NCBI RefSeq assembly: GCF_016803135.1
Contig: NZ_JAEVFE010000001.1
Location: 1 to 64,000, forward strand
Length of the DNA stretch: 64,000 bases
Source: Altererythrobacter sp. C41
GTDB taxonomy: Bacteria; Pseudomonadota; Alphaproteobacteria; Sphingomonadales; Sphingomonadaceae
Direction of reading: 5' to 3'
Every line of letters starts with the position of its first letter. Within the stretch, counting starts at the first letter, position 1. Shown in pieces: positions 1 through 7,850 of the stretch. A model generated the notes under the pieces. The model was not told the origin of the DNA, ran no database searches, and saw nothing but the letters and a program-made list of their open reading frames with translations. Both the position numbers and the translations under genes were made by a program.

Positions 1-320
1 TGCTCCACTTCATCACCTGGGGCGGCGGCGGTTGGGGCGATCCGCTCGAGCGCGACCCCGAACTGGTCGCGAAGGAGATCGTGCAAGGCCTCCTCACACC
101 AGAAGGCGCCCGCGCCTACGGCGTCGTGATCACCCCAGACGGCTCCATCGACACCCCAGCCACCGACACGCTGCGCAAAACCATCCGCGACGAGCGCGGC
201 ACCGTCCAAGTCTTCGACTTCGGTCCCAGCATCGATACCCTCCGCACCAACTGTGAGAAGGAAACCGGCCTCGCAGCTCCGATCCAACCGCGCTGGGCCC
301 ATCAGGCCGCCGCAGACTAG
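1..320 (+). CDS. Hydantoinase B/oxoprolinase-like protein, C-terminal end (partial)
   Basis: This is the last 105 or so codons of a gene that begins left of the window; the reading frame starts at base 3 and stops at 318-320. The segment GGGGWGDPLERDPELVAKE followed by QGLLTPEGARAYGVVI matches the conserved C-terminus of the hydantoinase B (HyuB) subunit family, which with HyuA performs ATP-dependent opening of hydantoins, oxoproline or related cyclic amides, or acetone carboxylation. The substrate cannot be read from this fragment. It lies 17 bases before a CoA-transferase on the same strand, so the two are probably co-transcribed. Confidence 0.75.
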   Translation, partial: LHFITWGGGGWGDPLERDPELVAKEIVQGLLTPEGARAYGVVITPDGSIDTPATDTLRKTIRDERGTVQVFDFGPSIDTLRTNCEKETGLAAPIQPRWAHQAAAD

Positions 321-337
321 ACACCTGGATAAGAAAC

Positions 338-1549
338 ATGACGAATGACGTGAACAGCGGCGCTCTCGATGGCGTTCGAGTGGTGGAACTCGGCCAGTTG
401 ATCGCCGGCCCCTTCTGTGGGCAGCTCCTCGGCGACATGGGAGCCGAGGTCATCAAGATCGAGCCCCCCGAGATCGACGGCAAGGGCGGCGATCCGATGC
501 GCAATTGGGGCCACGGCGAGGAAAAGCTGTGGTGGGAGGTCGTATCGCGGAACAAGAAGTCGGTCTCGGCGAACTTGCGCATTCCGGAAGGGCAGGAGAT
601 CGTCCGGCGCCTCGTGGCGCAGGCGGACATCCTGCTGGAAAACTTCCGCCCCGGTACGCTTGAGCGCTGGGGACTCGCGCCCGACGCGCTGCACGCCATC
701 AACCCGCGGCTGATCATCGTGCGCGTATCGGGCTATGGCCAGACCGGCCCTTATTCGAGCCGCGCCGGCTTCGGCGGCATCGGTGAAGCGATGGGCGGTT
801 GGCGCTATATCGTCGGTGATCCCGATCGTGCGCCGAGCCGGATGGGCGTGTCGATCGGCGACAGTCTCGCCGCGACCTATGGCTGTCTCGGCGCATTGGC
901 AGCGCTTCACGCACGCGAGCGAACGGGTAAGGGGCAGGTTGTCGACAGCGCTCTCTACGAGGCCGTGTTGCAGGTGATGGAAAGCCTTGTTCCAGAATAC
1001 ATCGTGTCGGGGCACATTCGCCAGCGCACCGGCTCCATCCTCGAGGGCGTGTCACCTTCGAACGTCTATCCAACGAGCGACGGCGAATTTCTCATCGGCG
1101 CCAACCAGGATGCGGTCTTTGCCCGCCTGTGCGAAGCGATGGGACAGCCGGATTTGGCGCAGGACGAGCGTTATGCGACCCACATCGCTCGCGCCCGCAA
1201 TCTGCGCGAGCTCGACGAGATCATTTCCGCATGGACGCGCACTCTCACCGTCGACGAACTGGAAGCGTTGATGATCGAGCACAGCGTTCCGGCCGGAAAG
1301 ATCTACCGAGCGCCCGAAATGCTGGAAGATCCGCATTTCGCTGCGCGCGATGCGCTGGTCGAGGTCGAAACCGAGCGGTGGGGTAAGCTCAAGATGCAGA
1401 ACGCCTTCCCGCGCCTCTCCGATACGCCCAGCCGCATTCGCACACCCGCACCGACACGGGTCGGCCAGCACAACGATGAGATCTATCGCGATCTGCTGGG
1501 TATGCGCGAGGACGAAATTGCAGAGCTGAAAGCCATCCACGCGATATAG
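338..1549 (+). CDS. CaiB/BaiF family (family III) CoA-transferase
   Basis: The 403-residue protein begins with the typical family III signature GVRVVELGQLIAGPFCGQLLGDMGAEVIKIEPP, and has NKKSVSANL, the RVSGYGQTGPY segment and GKGQVVDSALYEA, which contains the expected catalytic Asp that forms the acyl-enzyme intermediate. Length is normal for the family. These cytoplasmic enzymes move CoA between carboxylic acids, often to activate a substrate for catabolism. It follows the hydantoinase-like gene directly and precedes a TonB receptor and an SDR, which suggests a dedicated degradative cluster. The acid it activates is unknown. Confidence 0.88.
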   Translation: MTNDVNSGALDGVRVVELGQLIAGPFCGQLLGDMGAEVIKIEPPEIDGKGGDPMRNWGHGEEKLWWEVVSRNKKSVSANLRIPEGQEIVRRLVAQADILLENFRPGTLERWGLAPDALHAINPRLIIVRVSGYGQTGPYSSRAGFGGIGEAMGGWRYIVGDPDRAPSRMGVSIGDSLAATYGCLGALAALHARERTGKGQVVDSALYEAVLQVMESLVPEYIVSGHIRQRTGSILEGVSPSNVYPTSDGEFLIGANQDAVFARLCEAMGQPDLAQDERYATHIARARNLRELDEIISAWTRTLTVDELEALMIEHSVPAGKIYRAPEMLEDPHFAARDALVEVETERWGKLKMQNAFPRLSDTPSRIRTPAPTRVGQHNDEIYRDLLGMREDEIAELKAIHAI

Positions 1550-1798
1550 GGGCGTCGGCTTGCAGCGCACATCGACCGCCAGACGGCCACGCCTTTCCAG
1601 ATACGGGGGCCGGTGATCCGTCTGGCGACAGGTCCGCCGACTGAAAATGCCCCGCACTAAAGGCGCGATATCGCAGTTGTGTGACGCCGAGGTGCGGAAA
1701 TATTCGCCTTGCGAACAAAACCGCAGAAGCGGTTAGACTGAACAGCTCCCCGCCAACATAGATCCACCCAAATTCGAGGAAAGAAGGATCTTCGGGAG

Positions 1799-4162
1799 AT
1801 GCAAAAGATAGCTTTCACGACCGGCGCTGCGGCTCTTGCAGTCGCTGCCGGTCTGGTTCCGTCGGTGGCCCAGGCTCAGGAAGCCGTGGACTCGCCGCCG
1901 CAGGCGCCTGCCGAAGCAGCGGGCGATGCGGCCCCGATGGGTGATGCGATCATCGTCACGGCGCGCCGGCGGAGCGAAACACTTACCGACGTGCCGATCG
2001 CGATCGAGGCGGTGTCGGCGGAAACGATCCAGAACAAGGGTATCGCCACGGTCGACAGCGTGGCCCAGATTACGCCCGGGCTTCAGTTCGACAAAGGCGC
2101 GTCGCCGGCCGACGTTCGGCCCAGTCTGCGCGGTATCTCCCTCATCGAAGGCCGTTCGAACGTCGCGATGATCGTCGACGGGATCGACGTGACCGGGGTC
2201 AGCCTCAATACCACGATCGGCGGCAGCGGATCGCAGACCGCGGCGGCATTGATGGATCTGGAGCGGATCGAGGTCGTCAAGGGCCCGCAGACTGTCTACT
2301 TCGGCCGCAGCGCCTTTGCCGGGGCGATCCAGTTCATCAGCAAGGATCCCGAGTTCGTCACGGGCGGCACCGTCAGCGGGGCGATCGGGGATTACGGCCG
2401 GCGCGAGCTGACGGCGCATATAACCGGCCCCGTCATCGGCGACGTGGTCGCGGCCAAGCTTTCCGCCACCTACCGCAACTTCGGCGGCTTCTACGAGAAT
2501 CCTGGCAACCAACAGGGCCTGGGTGCCAGCGAGGTATGGGGCGTCGGCGGCTCGGCCCTCGTGGAGAGCGGCGCGTTCCGCGGCAAATTCTCGATCAACT
2601 ATCTCGACGAGCACATCACGCCCGGCGCCGCCTACGTGATCGAACGACCGGACATCAGCGTCGACGGCGTCAACGTCATCGACGAGGACATGTTCGATCC
2701 GAGCCTGATCGGCATTTCCTCGCACATGGAGTACAAGGGCAACGTCTCCGAGACCTGGCGGGGCATCGCGAACATGTCGCTCGACCTGGGCGGCGGTCTG
2801 TCACTGGCGTCCGTCACCGGCATCAACAAGGTCGACTCGACGATTCAGTTCGACTTCGACACCAAGCGCGACAACGTTCCTTCGCTGACGCCTGTCGGCG
2901 GCGGCCTCTACAACTGCCTTCCGGGCGTGTGCGTCGGGATCGCCGAGTTCGACACGAGCCTGCAGCAGCTGAGCCAGGAGCTGCGTCTCAGCTACGACAG
3001 CGACGACTTGCGCCTGCTGTTCGGCGGCTATGTTTTCGACGAGAACTACGAGGAGCTCGACTACACTCGCTTTCTTGGCTCCCAGGACTTCGTCACGGAA
3101 ACGCGCACTGGCATCGCGCCGCGTCCCTCCCGGCTCAACACCAACACCTACTCGCTGTTCGGGTCGGTGGATGCCGATGTGGCTCCTGGGCTGACGCTCA
3201 CCGGGGAACTGCGGTTCAATCACGAGATCATTCGTGCCGAAGCCGCGACGGGATTCAACATTCTGTTCCAGAACGGGCCCGCGGATATCACCTTCCGCGG
3301 CAAGGAAACGTTCAACAGCTGGCTGCCGCGCGTGAACGCAAAGCTGGAACTGACCGACGACGTCAATCTCTACGGCAGCATCGCCAAGGGATCCAAGCCG
3401 GGCGGCTTCAACGTCGGCCAGGTGCGGAACGATCTGCGCCCGTTCGGCCAGGAAACGGTTTGGACTTACGAAATCGGAACCAAGGGGCGCATCGCGGGGG
3501 GGCTGATCTCGTTTGACGCGGCGCTCTACTATTCGGATTGGCGTGACGTTCAGGTGACGACGATCTGTTACGGCACCGCCAGCCCCTTCGGGCCCGAAGC
3601 CGAATGCCCGGATGCGACCGCGGTCAGCCTGAATTACATCGTCAATGCAGACAAGGCAGAGGTAAAGGGCGCGGAACTGGGCCTCGTCGTTCGCCCGGCA
3701 GATCCCCTGACGCTGACGTTCAACTATGCCTACGCGGATTCGACTTTCGTCGATTTCGAGGCGCGCGACGTCTACCCGGCGCCTGCCGGAACGGACCGCC
3801 AGTTCGGTGGCAACCGGCTACCGCTGGTGCCCAAGCATTCGCTGTCGGGTTCCGTTCGGGTCGAGGAGCCGATCGCAGACGGCGTGTCGCTCTTCACGGA
3901 GCTGTCGGCGCGCTATCGCTCCTCGCGCTATGCCCGTTTCGACAATCGCGTCCTGCTTGCCGGTAAGACCGTCGCGGACGCCCAGATCGGCCTCAAGGGC
4001 GACGACTGGACGGCGCTGATATTCGTGGACAACATTTTCAACGAACTGACGCCGGACTTTGCGCGTTACTACGGCAATTTCGGCCCGAGCCGCCCGAACG
4101 GCGAGTTCATCGCGGCGCCGGCCAAGCGCTCGTTCGGCCTGCGCGTCAGCAAGGAATTCTGA
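1799..4162 (+). CDS. TonB-dependent outer-membrane receptor
   Basis: The 787-residue protein has an N-terminal signal peptide ending near VAQAQ, a TonB-box-like segment (DAIIVTARRRSE), a plug domain (DVPIAIEAVSAETIQNKGI, then SLRGISLIEGRSNVAMIVDG at about residues 60-180) and a long beta-barrel ending in Phe (LRVSKEF), as expected for BAM-dependent insertion. It is of the size and type that sphingomonads use to import aromatic or other small organic substrates. Its position after a CoA-transferase and before a strong terminator at 4179-4213 suggests it imports the substrate of the flanking enzymes. The ligand is not deducible. Confidence 0.9.
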   Translation: MQKIAFTTGAAALAVAAGLVPSVAQAQEAVDSPPQAPAEAAGDAAPMGDAIIVTARRRSETLTDVPIAIEAVSAETIQNKGIATVDSVAQITPGLQFDKGASPADVRPSLRGISLIEGRSNVAMIVDGIDVTGVSLNTTIGGSGSQTAAALMDLERIEVVKGPQTVYFGRSAFAGAIQFISKDPEFVTGGTVSGAIGDYGRRELTAHITGPVIGDVVAAKLSATYRNFGGFYENPGNQQGLGASEVWGVGGSALVESGAFRGKFSINYLDEHITPGAAYVIERPDISVDGVNVIDEDMFDPSLIGISSHMEYKGNVSETWRGIANMSLDLGGGLSLASVTGINKVDSTIQFDFDTKRDNVPSLTPVGGGLYNCLPGVCVGIAEFDTSLQQLSQELRLSYDSDDLRLLFGGYVFDENYEELDYTRFLGSQDFVTETRTGIAPRPSRLNTNTYSLFGSVDADVAPGLTLTGELRFNHEIIRAEAATGFNILFQNGPADITFRGKETFNSWLPRVNAKLELTDDVNLYGSIAKGSKPGGFNVGQVRNDLRPFGQETVWTYEIGTKGRIAGGLISFDAALYYSDWRDVQVTTICYGTASPFGPEAECPDATAVSLNYIVNADKAEVKGAELGLVVRPADPLTLTFNYAYADSTFVDFEARDVYPAPAGTDRQFGGNRLPLVPKHSLSGSVRVEEPIADGVSLFTELSARYRSSRYARFDNRVLLAGKTVADAQIGLKGDDWTALIFVDNIFNELTPDFARYYGNFGPSRPNGEFIAAPAKRSFGLRVSKEF

Positions 4163-4178
4163 ACTCCACCCCCCTGGG

Positions 4179-4213
4179 GAGCCCCGCGCCAAATGGCCGG
4201 GGCTCTCTCTTTT
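4179..4213 (+). terminator. Intrinsic terminator after the TonB receptor
   Basis: GAGCCCCG at 4179-4186 pairs perfectly with CGGGGCTC at 4198-4205 and is followed by a T-rich run (TCTCTTTT). It lies 17 bases after the receptor stop codon. Confidence 0.75.
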
Positions 4214-4222
4214 GGGGCTTCG

Positions 4223-4266
4223 AAAAAGGGAAGGGGCGCCGTTCGCTGCGAACGGCGCCCCTTCCC
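4223..4266 (-). terminator. Very strong intrinsic terminator for the minus-strand SDR gene
   Basis: An 18-bp perfect stem (4228-4245 with 4249-4266) closes a 3-nt loop CTG. On the minus strand it is followed by five T residues (AAAAA at 4223-4227 on the plus strand). It is placed just after the SDR stop at 4290, back to back with the plus-strand terminator at 4179-4213. Confidence 0.8.
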
Positions 4267-4289
4267 GTGGGCGCGGCTAAGGGGGAACG

Positions 4290-5606
4290 TCAGGGAAAGC
4301 CGAGTTCGAGACCGCCCGAGACCGTTATCGTCTGGCCCGACACGGTCGCCGCCGCGTCCGAGACCAGATAGGCGATCACGCTTGCGACCTCCTCGGGCGT
4401 ACCCACGCGGCCGAGCGGCGTCTTCGGCTCGATCATGGCGCGGAAAGCACGTGCTCCCGCCTCGCCGAGTGAATCCGCAACGCTGTCGCTCCAGATCAAA
4501 CCGGGCAACAGGCTGTTGACCCGGATGGGCCGGGCAGCCCGCGCAAACTGCGCGGCAAAGCCGCGCGACAGACCGACCATGGCTGCCTTCGACGCGCTGT
4601 AGGCAGTGCCGCCCGGTCCGGCGCGGAGGCCGGCGACGGACGCGATGTTCAACACCGTGCCGCCATCGCGCGCGAGCAGCGGCGCCATGGCATCCACCCC
4701 GTATCGCACGCCGCGACAGTTGATCTCCGTCAGAAAATCCAGGTCGGCCGAGCTAAGCTCGCCGATCGGGCGGTTGCGTGCCTCCCCCGCGTTGTTGACC
4801 AGACCGTGGAGGGCACCGCGCGAATCCCCGATGCCCCGCGCGGCCGCGACCCACGCGTCCGGCTCCGTGACGTCGAGGGGGACGACGATGCCGTCACCAC
4901 CTGCCTTGCGAACCATGGTGAGTGTTTCTTCCGCCAGAGGAAGCTTGCGGCCACCGACTGCGACCCAGGCGCCCAGGCGCCCCAGTTCCACTGCGGCAGA
5001 GCGACCGATGCCGGAGGTGGCGCCGGTCACCAGGATCGACTTGCCGTGAAGGCTGGTGCTGCTCTCTGTGCCGCCACTCCCGAGCGTGATTTCCGCCCCC
5101 GCCATGAAACGGCTGCGGTCGTCCCCGAACATCCGAACCGCTTCCTCGATCGCGCCGGGCGCGGAGTCCCGATGACAATATAGGCGGTTGGAGCGCAAGC
5201 TGACGCCTGCCTTGCCGGCATCGAGCAGGGCAGCGGCCGTCAGCAGCCGGATCGATTCCGCCGCTGCGTCGCTGCCGGGCAGGGCGCCGTCGCGCGCCGG
5301 TCCGAAGGCCATCGTGAGCAAAATACCCTCACCCCGCTCGGCGAAGAGCGGCAAGGCATATTTCGCGCCGCGCCACGCGGTGGCGATCGCGGCCCCCGGA
5401 TCGTCGACGGGAAAATCCGTCGGAGGCGCGGTGACGATGAAGTCGACGCCCGCATCGTGTCCGACGGCCTCGGAGAGGAACGCTTCCCATTCCCCATCGC
5501 TGCCATCTGGCAGCCCCTCCACCTGCCAACCCGCAGCGGCCAGTGCCGCGACCGCACGGGCGCCCAGGAACGAGTCGGGATTGACGACGACTGCGGTGCC
5601 GCTCAC
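4290..5606 (-). CDS. Tandem short-chain dehydrogenase fusion with degenerate N-terminal half
   Basis: The chosen GTG start (5604-5606) overlaps the stop of the upstream cupin gene by four bases (GTGA), giving 438 residues, about twice a normal SDR. The C-terminal half is a classical, apparently intact SDR: TGATSGIGR cofactor motif, NNAG, the catalytic Ser-Tyr-Lys series (NIASVAG ... YSASK) and the ending SGQTITVSGG. The first 190 or so residues look like a second SDR fold that has lost its motifs: the glycine loop reads NPDSFLGAR, no YxxxK is present, and it ends in AEITLGSGG, resembling an SDR terminus. The enzyme probably oxidises or reduces an alcohol in the cluster's pathway; the first half may be structural. 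It is translationally coupled to the cupin. Confidence 0.82.
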   Translation of the reverse strand: MSGTAVVVNPDSFLGARAVAALAAAGWQVEGLPDGSDGEWEAFLSEAVGHDAGVDFIVTAPPTDFPVDDPGAAIATAWRGAKYALPLFAERGEGILLTMAFGPARDGALPGSDAAAESIRLLTAAALLDAGKAGVSLRSNRLYCHRDSAPGAIEEAVRMFGDDRSRFMAGAEITLGSGGTESSTSLHGKSILVTGATSGIGRSAAVELGRLGAWVAVGGRKLPLAEETLTMVRKAGGDGIVVPLDVTEPDAWVAAARGIGDSRGALHGLVNNAGEARNRPIGELSSADLDFLTEINCRGVRYGVDAMAPLLARDGGTVLNIASVAGLRAGPGGTAYSASKAAMVGLSRGFAAQFARAARPIRVNSLLPGLIWSDSVADSLGEAGARAFRAMIEPKTPLGRVGTPEEVASVIAYLVSDAAATVSGQTITVSGGLELGFP

Positions 5607-6340
5607 GCGAGGGCCCGCCCGAAATTGACGTAGAGCTCGCAATCGCGAAGCGCCTCCAGCGCCGGAATTTCATCGCCGGGCGGAATGAAAAAATAGGCGC
5701 GTCCCTCGGCCGGAGGTTCGCCATCCGTGGAGATGCCGCCATTCAAGGCAAAGATTTCGAGATAGTCGGTGCGGCACTGCACTGTGCTCGTCCAGCCGGC
5801 TGGCAGACGCACGAGGGCCGAGCCCTCCCCAGTTTCCGGGTCGGTACTCAACACGCAGGCGCTGACCGGTCGCCCCAGCAGGGTGCCTTCGGCCCAGCCC
5901 AACGCAACTGCCGCATCGCCGTAGGCCGCAGGCCTGCGCGGCGGGACGTCACCCTCGATGACGTAGAGGTCTTTCTCAGCCGGTTCGTGCACCAGGTTGA
6001 CGTCGAGATCGCGCCCGACGCGTGAGAGGAACAGGCTTTCCTGCGGCACCAGGCTCGCGAAGCCGTGCACCGTGCGGGGCGGATGAAAGACGTAGGCGCC
6101 GGGCACGACCCAGGTGCGCTGATCGAAAGTGAAACGACCGGCGATGCCCAGGATTTCCTCGTACGTCGTATGGAAATGCGCCACGGTCGGCGCCTGGTAG
6201 CCGAGCGACGGATCCATCCGCTGGAGGGCGGTTCGCGCTCCGGTGTCGGGATCGCGGCTCAGGAGCTTGCTGAACAGCCCGGGAGGTCCGAGCGGCGCCC
6301 ACTCCATCGCATCGACGTCAAGGCCTGTGATCCTCGGTCT
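5603..6340 (-). CDS. Cupin-fold protein (bicupin), probable metal-dependent enzyme
   Basis: A start at GTG 6338-6340 (VRPRITGLDVDAMEW) gives about 245 residues. It contains cupin motifs: APTVAHFHTTYEEILGIAGRFTFDQ followed by GAYVFHPPRTVHGF in the first domain, with His/Glu positions fit for a metal ion, and a weaker second domain (PAGWTSTVQCRTDYLEIFALNGG ... YFFIPPG). It resembles ChrR/cupin_7-type proteins. Its stop overlaps the SDR start, so the two are co-translated. It is divergent from another bicupin starting at 6510. The reaction is unknown; oxygenase, isomerase or hydrolase activity is possible for this fold. Confidence 0.7.
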   Translation of the reverse strand, partial: RPRITGLDVDAMEWAPLGPPGLFSKLLSRDPDTGARTALQRMDPSLGYQAPTVAHFHTTYEEILGIAGRFTFDQRTWVVPGAYVFHPPRTVHGFASLVPQESLFLSRVGRDLDVNLVHEPAEKDLYVIEGDVPPRRPAAYGDAAVALGWAEGTLLGRPVSACVLSTDPETGEGSALVRLPAGWTSTVQCRTDYLEIFALNGGISTDGEPPAEGRAYFFIPPGDEIPALEALRDCELYVNFGRALA

Positions 6341-6509
6341 CACTTCACGCTCCTGTCGTGACGGGAATATCGGGCAATAGGGGCTTGCGGCCAAGGCCTG
6401 CGACCCTGATAACCGATTTGTTCGTCAGGTGAACCAAATCGCTGCGGCAATCGCCGGACCCAGCGCTCGCGTGCGAAAGCATCAGGGATAACCCGGCCGA
6501 AATGGAACG

Positions 6510-7247
6510 ATGACGGTGTCCGACGATCTTGCCTACGACATTTCGCATTGCATTCATCAAGACGATCTCGCGCCGGAAGTGGCGGCGATCTGGGGCGATC
6601 AGCCGGCGACGCTACGGGTGCTGCGGCGGTTGAAGGATGGCACCCTGCGTAGCGCGCTGGTGACTCTCGAGCCGGGCTGGAGCAGCGGCACGCCTCTCGA
6701 AGTCGCCGCCGTTCAGCAATTCATGGTCTTGTCCGGCCGCATCCGGTTCGGCGAGGCAGAGCTGACCGCCAATGCCTTTGTCGTCGTACCGAAGGGCGCG
6801 GCGATGCCGGTCATGGAAGCGATCGAGGCGAGCGAGATCCTGCTGGTGCAGGACCCGGGCCAAACCTATCGCGCCAGCGCTGCACCGCAAGGGACGATCA
6901 TCACGCCGGATGTATTTGCGATCGAGCCTTTCACGCCGGTCATCGATGGCACGCCGCTGCATGGGTTCGAACGGCGGGTCCTGTGGCTGGACACGGAGAG
7001 CGGTGCGGATACCAGGCTGCTGCGGGTACCCGCGGGTTTCCGCGGGGCGGGCCCGAACTGGCATCCGGTGCAGGAAGAGATCTTCTGCCTGGAAGGCGAT
7101 ATTCAGCCGGATCCCAGCCGACCGATGCGGCCCGGGTCTTACCTGTGGAATCCTGCCCGGAGCATCCACGGCTTCGATGAATATACCGAACGGGGCTGCG
7201 TCCTACTCGAATGGCACGACGGACCTTGGGATCTTCACCGGATCTGA
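6510..7247 (+). CDS. Bicupin protein, paralogue-like partner of the divergent cupin gene
   Basis: The 245-residue protein has two cupin modules. The first (about residues 25-110) has lost most metal ligands. The second has NWHPVQEEIFCLEGDIQP and PGSYLWNPARSIHGF, the His-x(n)-Glu-Glu ... His pattern expected for a bound metal. Its length and domain order match the divergent cupin at 5603-6340, but the better preserved metal site is in the opposite half, so the two could be complementary paralogues. It probably acts in the same catabolic pathway as the CoA-transferase and SDR. Function is not assigned. Confidence 0.7.
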   Translation: MTVSDDLAYDISHCIHQDDLAPEVAAIWGDQPATLRVLRRLKDGTLRSALVTLEPGWSSGTPLEVAAVQQFMVLSGRIRFGEAELTANAFVVVPKGAAMPVMEAIEASEILLVQDPGQTYRASAAPQGTIITPDVFAIEPFTPVIDGTPLHGFERRVLWLDTESGADTRLLRVPAGFRGAGPNWHPVQEEIFCLEGDIQPDPSRPMRPGSYLWNPARSIHGFDEYTERGCVLLEWHDGPWDLHRI

Positions 7248-7850
7248 GGGACGGAAAGTCTCGTCCGACAGGACGCCCGGAGCAGTTGCGAGACGCAATG
7301 CCACCAATCCAGAGAGCTGAAGCGTTGTCCGGCAGAGAAGCGCAGCACCGCGTATGTGACGGCTGGCGAAATTATCGCGAAGGTGAAAGGCGAGGCGGGC
7401 GTTCGCACGAGCGCAAGCTACGGTCTACAAACGCCTGTGGCATCACGATCGAGGTGGATGTTCGGTGCGCGGCTGGGCTGGGCGCCAAGTCGCGGCGCAC
7501 CCACCTCTTGCTTTGCCCCCCGGCACCGCGCCGCCCGATTTTATGTGTGATTGATCTCGGCAACACAGCACGGTAATGTCGTGAAGATGGCGGAATTCCG
7601 CCGTTTTCACCTCGAGTTCTGGAAGGGCTCCGCGACATCATAATCCGCGTGTCGGGGGTTCAAGTCCCTCCTCCGCTACCATTCGCGAATCGCTCCGAGT
7701 GGTCCCGCCGGCCATACCGGTCAACGAATTTGGTCCAGACGCCCCGCGATCCGTTCCATCTGCTCGAAGTGACCATTCTCTTCCCATTCCTTGGCGAGCG
7801 AATGCTGACCCATCACAAACGCAAGCGAAAGGGGCCGATTCCCTCACTGC
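7248..7850. other. Gene-poor stretch with tRNA scar and gene debris
   Basis: No convincing gene is present in these 603 bases. The left part (7260-7560) has short open frames without recognisable motifs. A perfect palindrome GGCGGAATTCCGCC lies at 7589-7602 and is followed by GTTTT, possibly a weak terminator. The 3' half of a tRNA is at 7636-7681. On the minus strand, 7721-7813 could encode a 30-residue tail (MGQHSLAKEWEENGHFEQME...) that ends in a stop; it looks like the C-terminal remnant of a lost gene but I cannot name it. The whole stretch reads as the scar of a former integration or deletion at a tRNA gene. Confidence 0.55.
7636..7681 (+). pseudogene. 3' half of a tRNA gene (Met/CAT type), probable attachment-site remnant
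   Basis: The sequence carries CAT followed by AATCCGC (anticodon loop and 3' anticodon stem), a T-arm (GGGGG-TTCAAGT-CCCTC, pairing with one G-U), the acceptor strand CTCCGCT, discriminator A and an encoded CCA. The matching 5' parts are missing: the bases just upstream (GGGCTCCGCGACAT) cannot form the anticodon 5' stem, D-arm or acceptor partner. It therefore cannot be a working tRNA. A 3' tRNA fragment of this kind is what site-specific integration into a tRNA gene leaves at one end of an element. Confidence 0.7.

Noticed and set aside
7356-7550. Short plus-strand frame in the gene-poor stretch
   Set aside because: No ribosome-binding site, no recognisable motif, and the composition changes along the frame as in non-coding DNA.
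7638-7847. Minus-strand frame ending EEGLEPPTRGL
   Set aside because: This ending is the well-known artefact of translating the reverse strand of a tRNA 3' end; it supports the tRNA fragment, not a gene.
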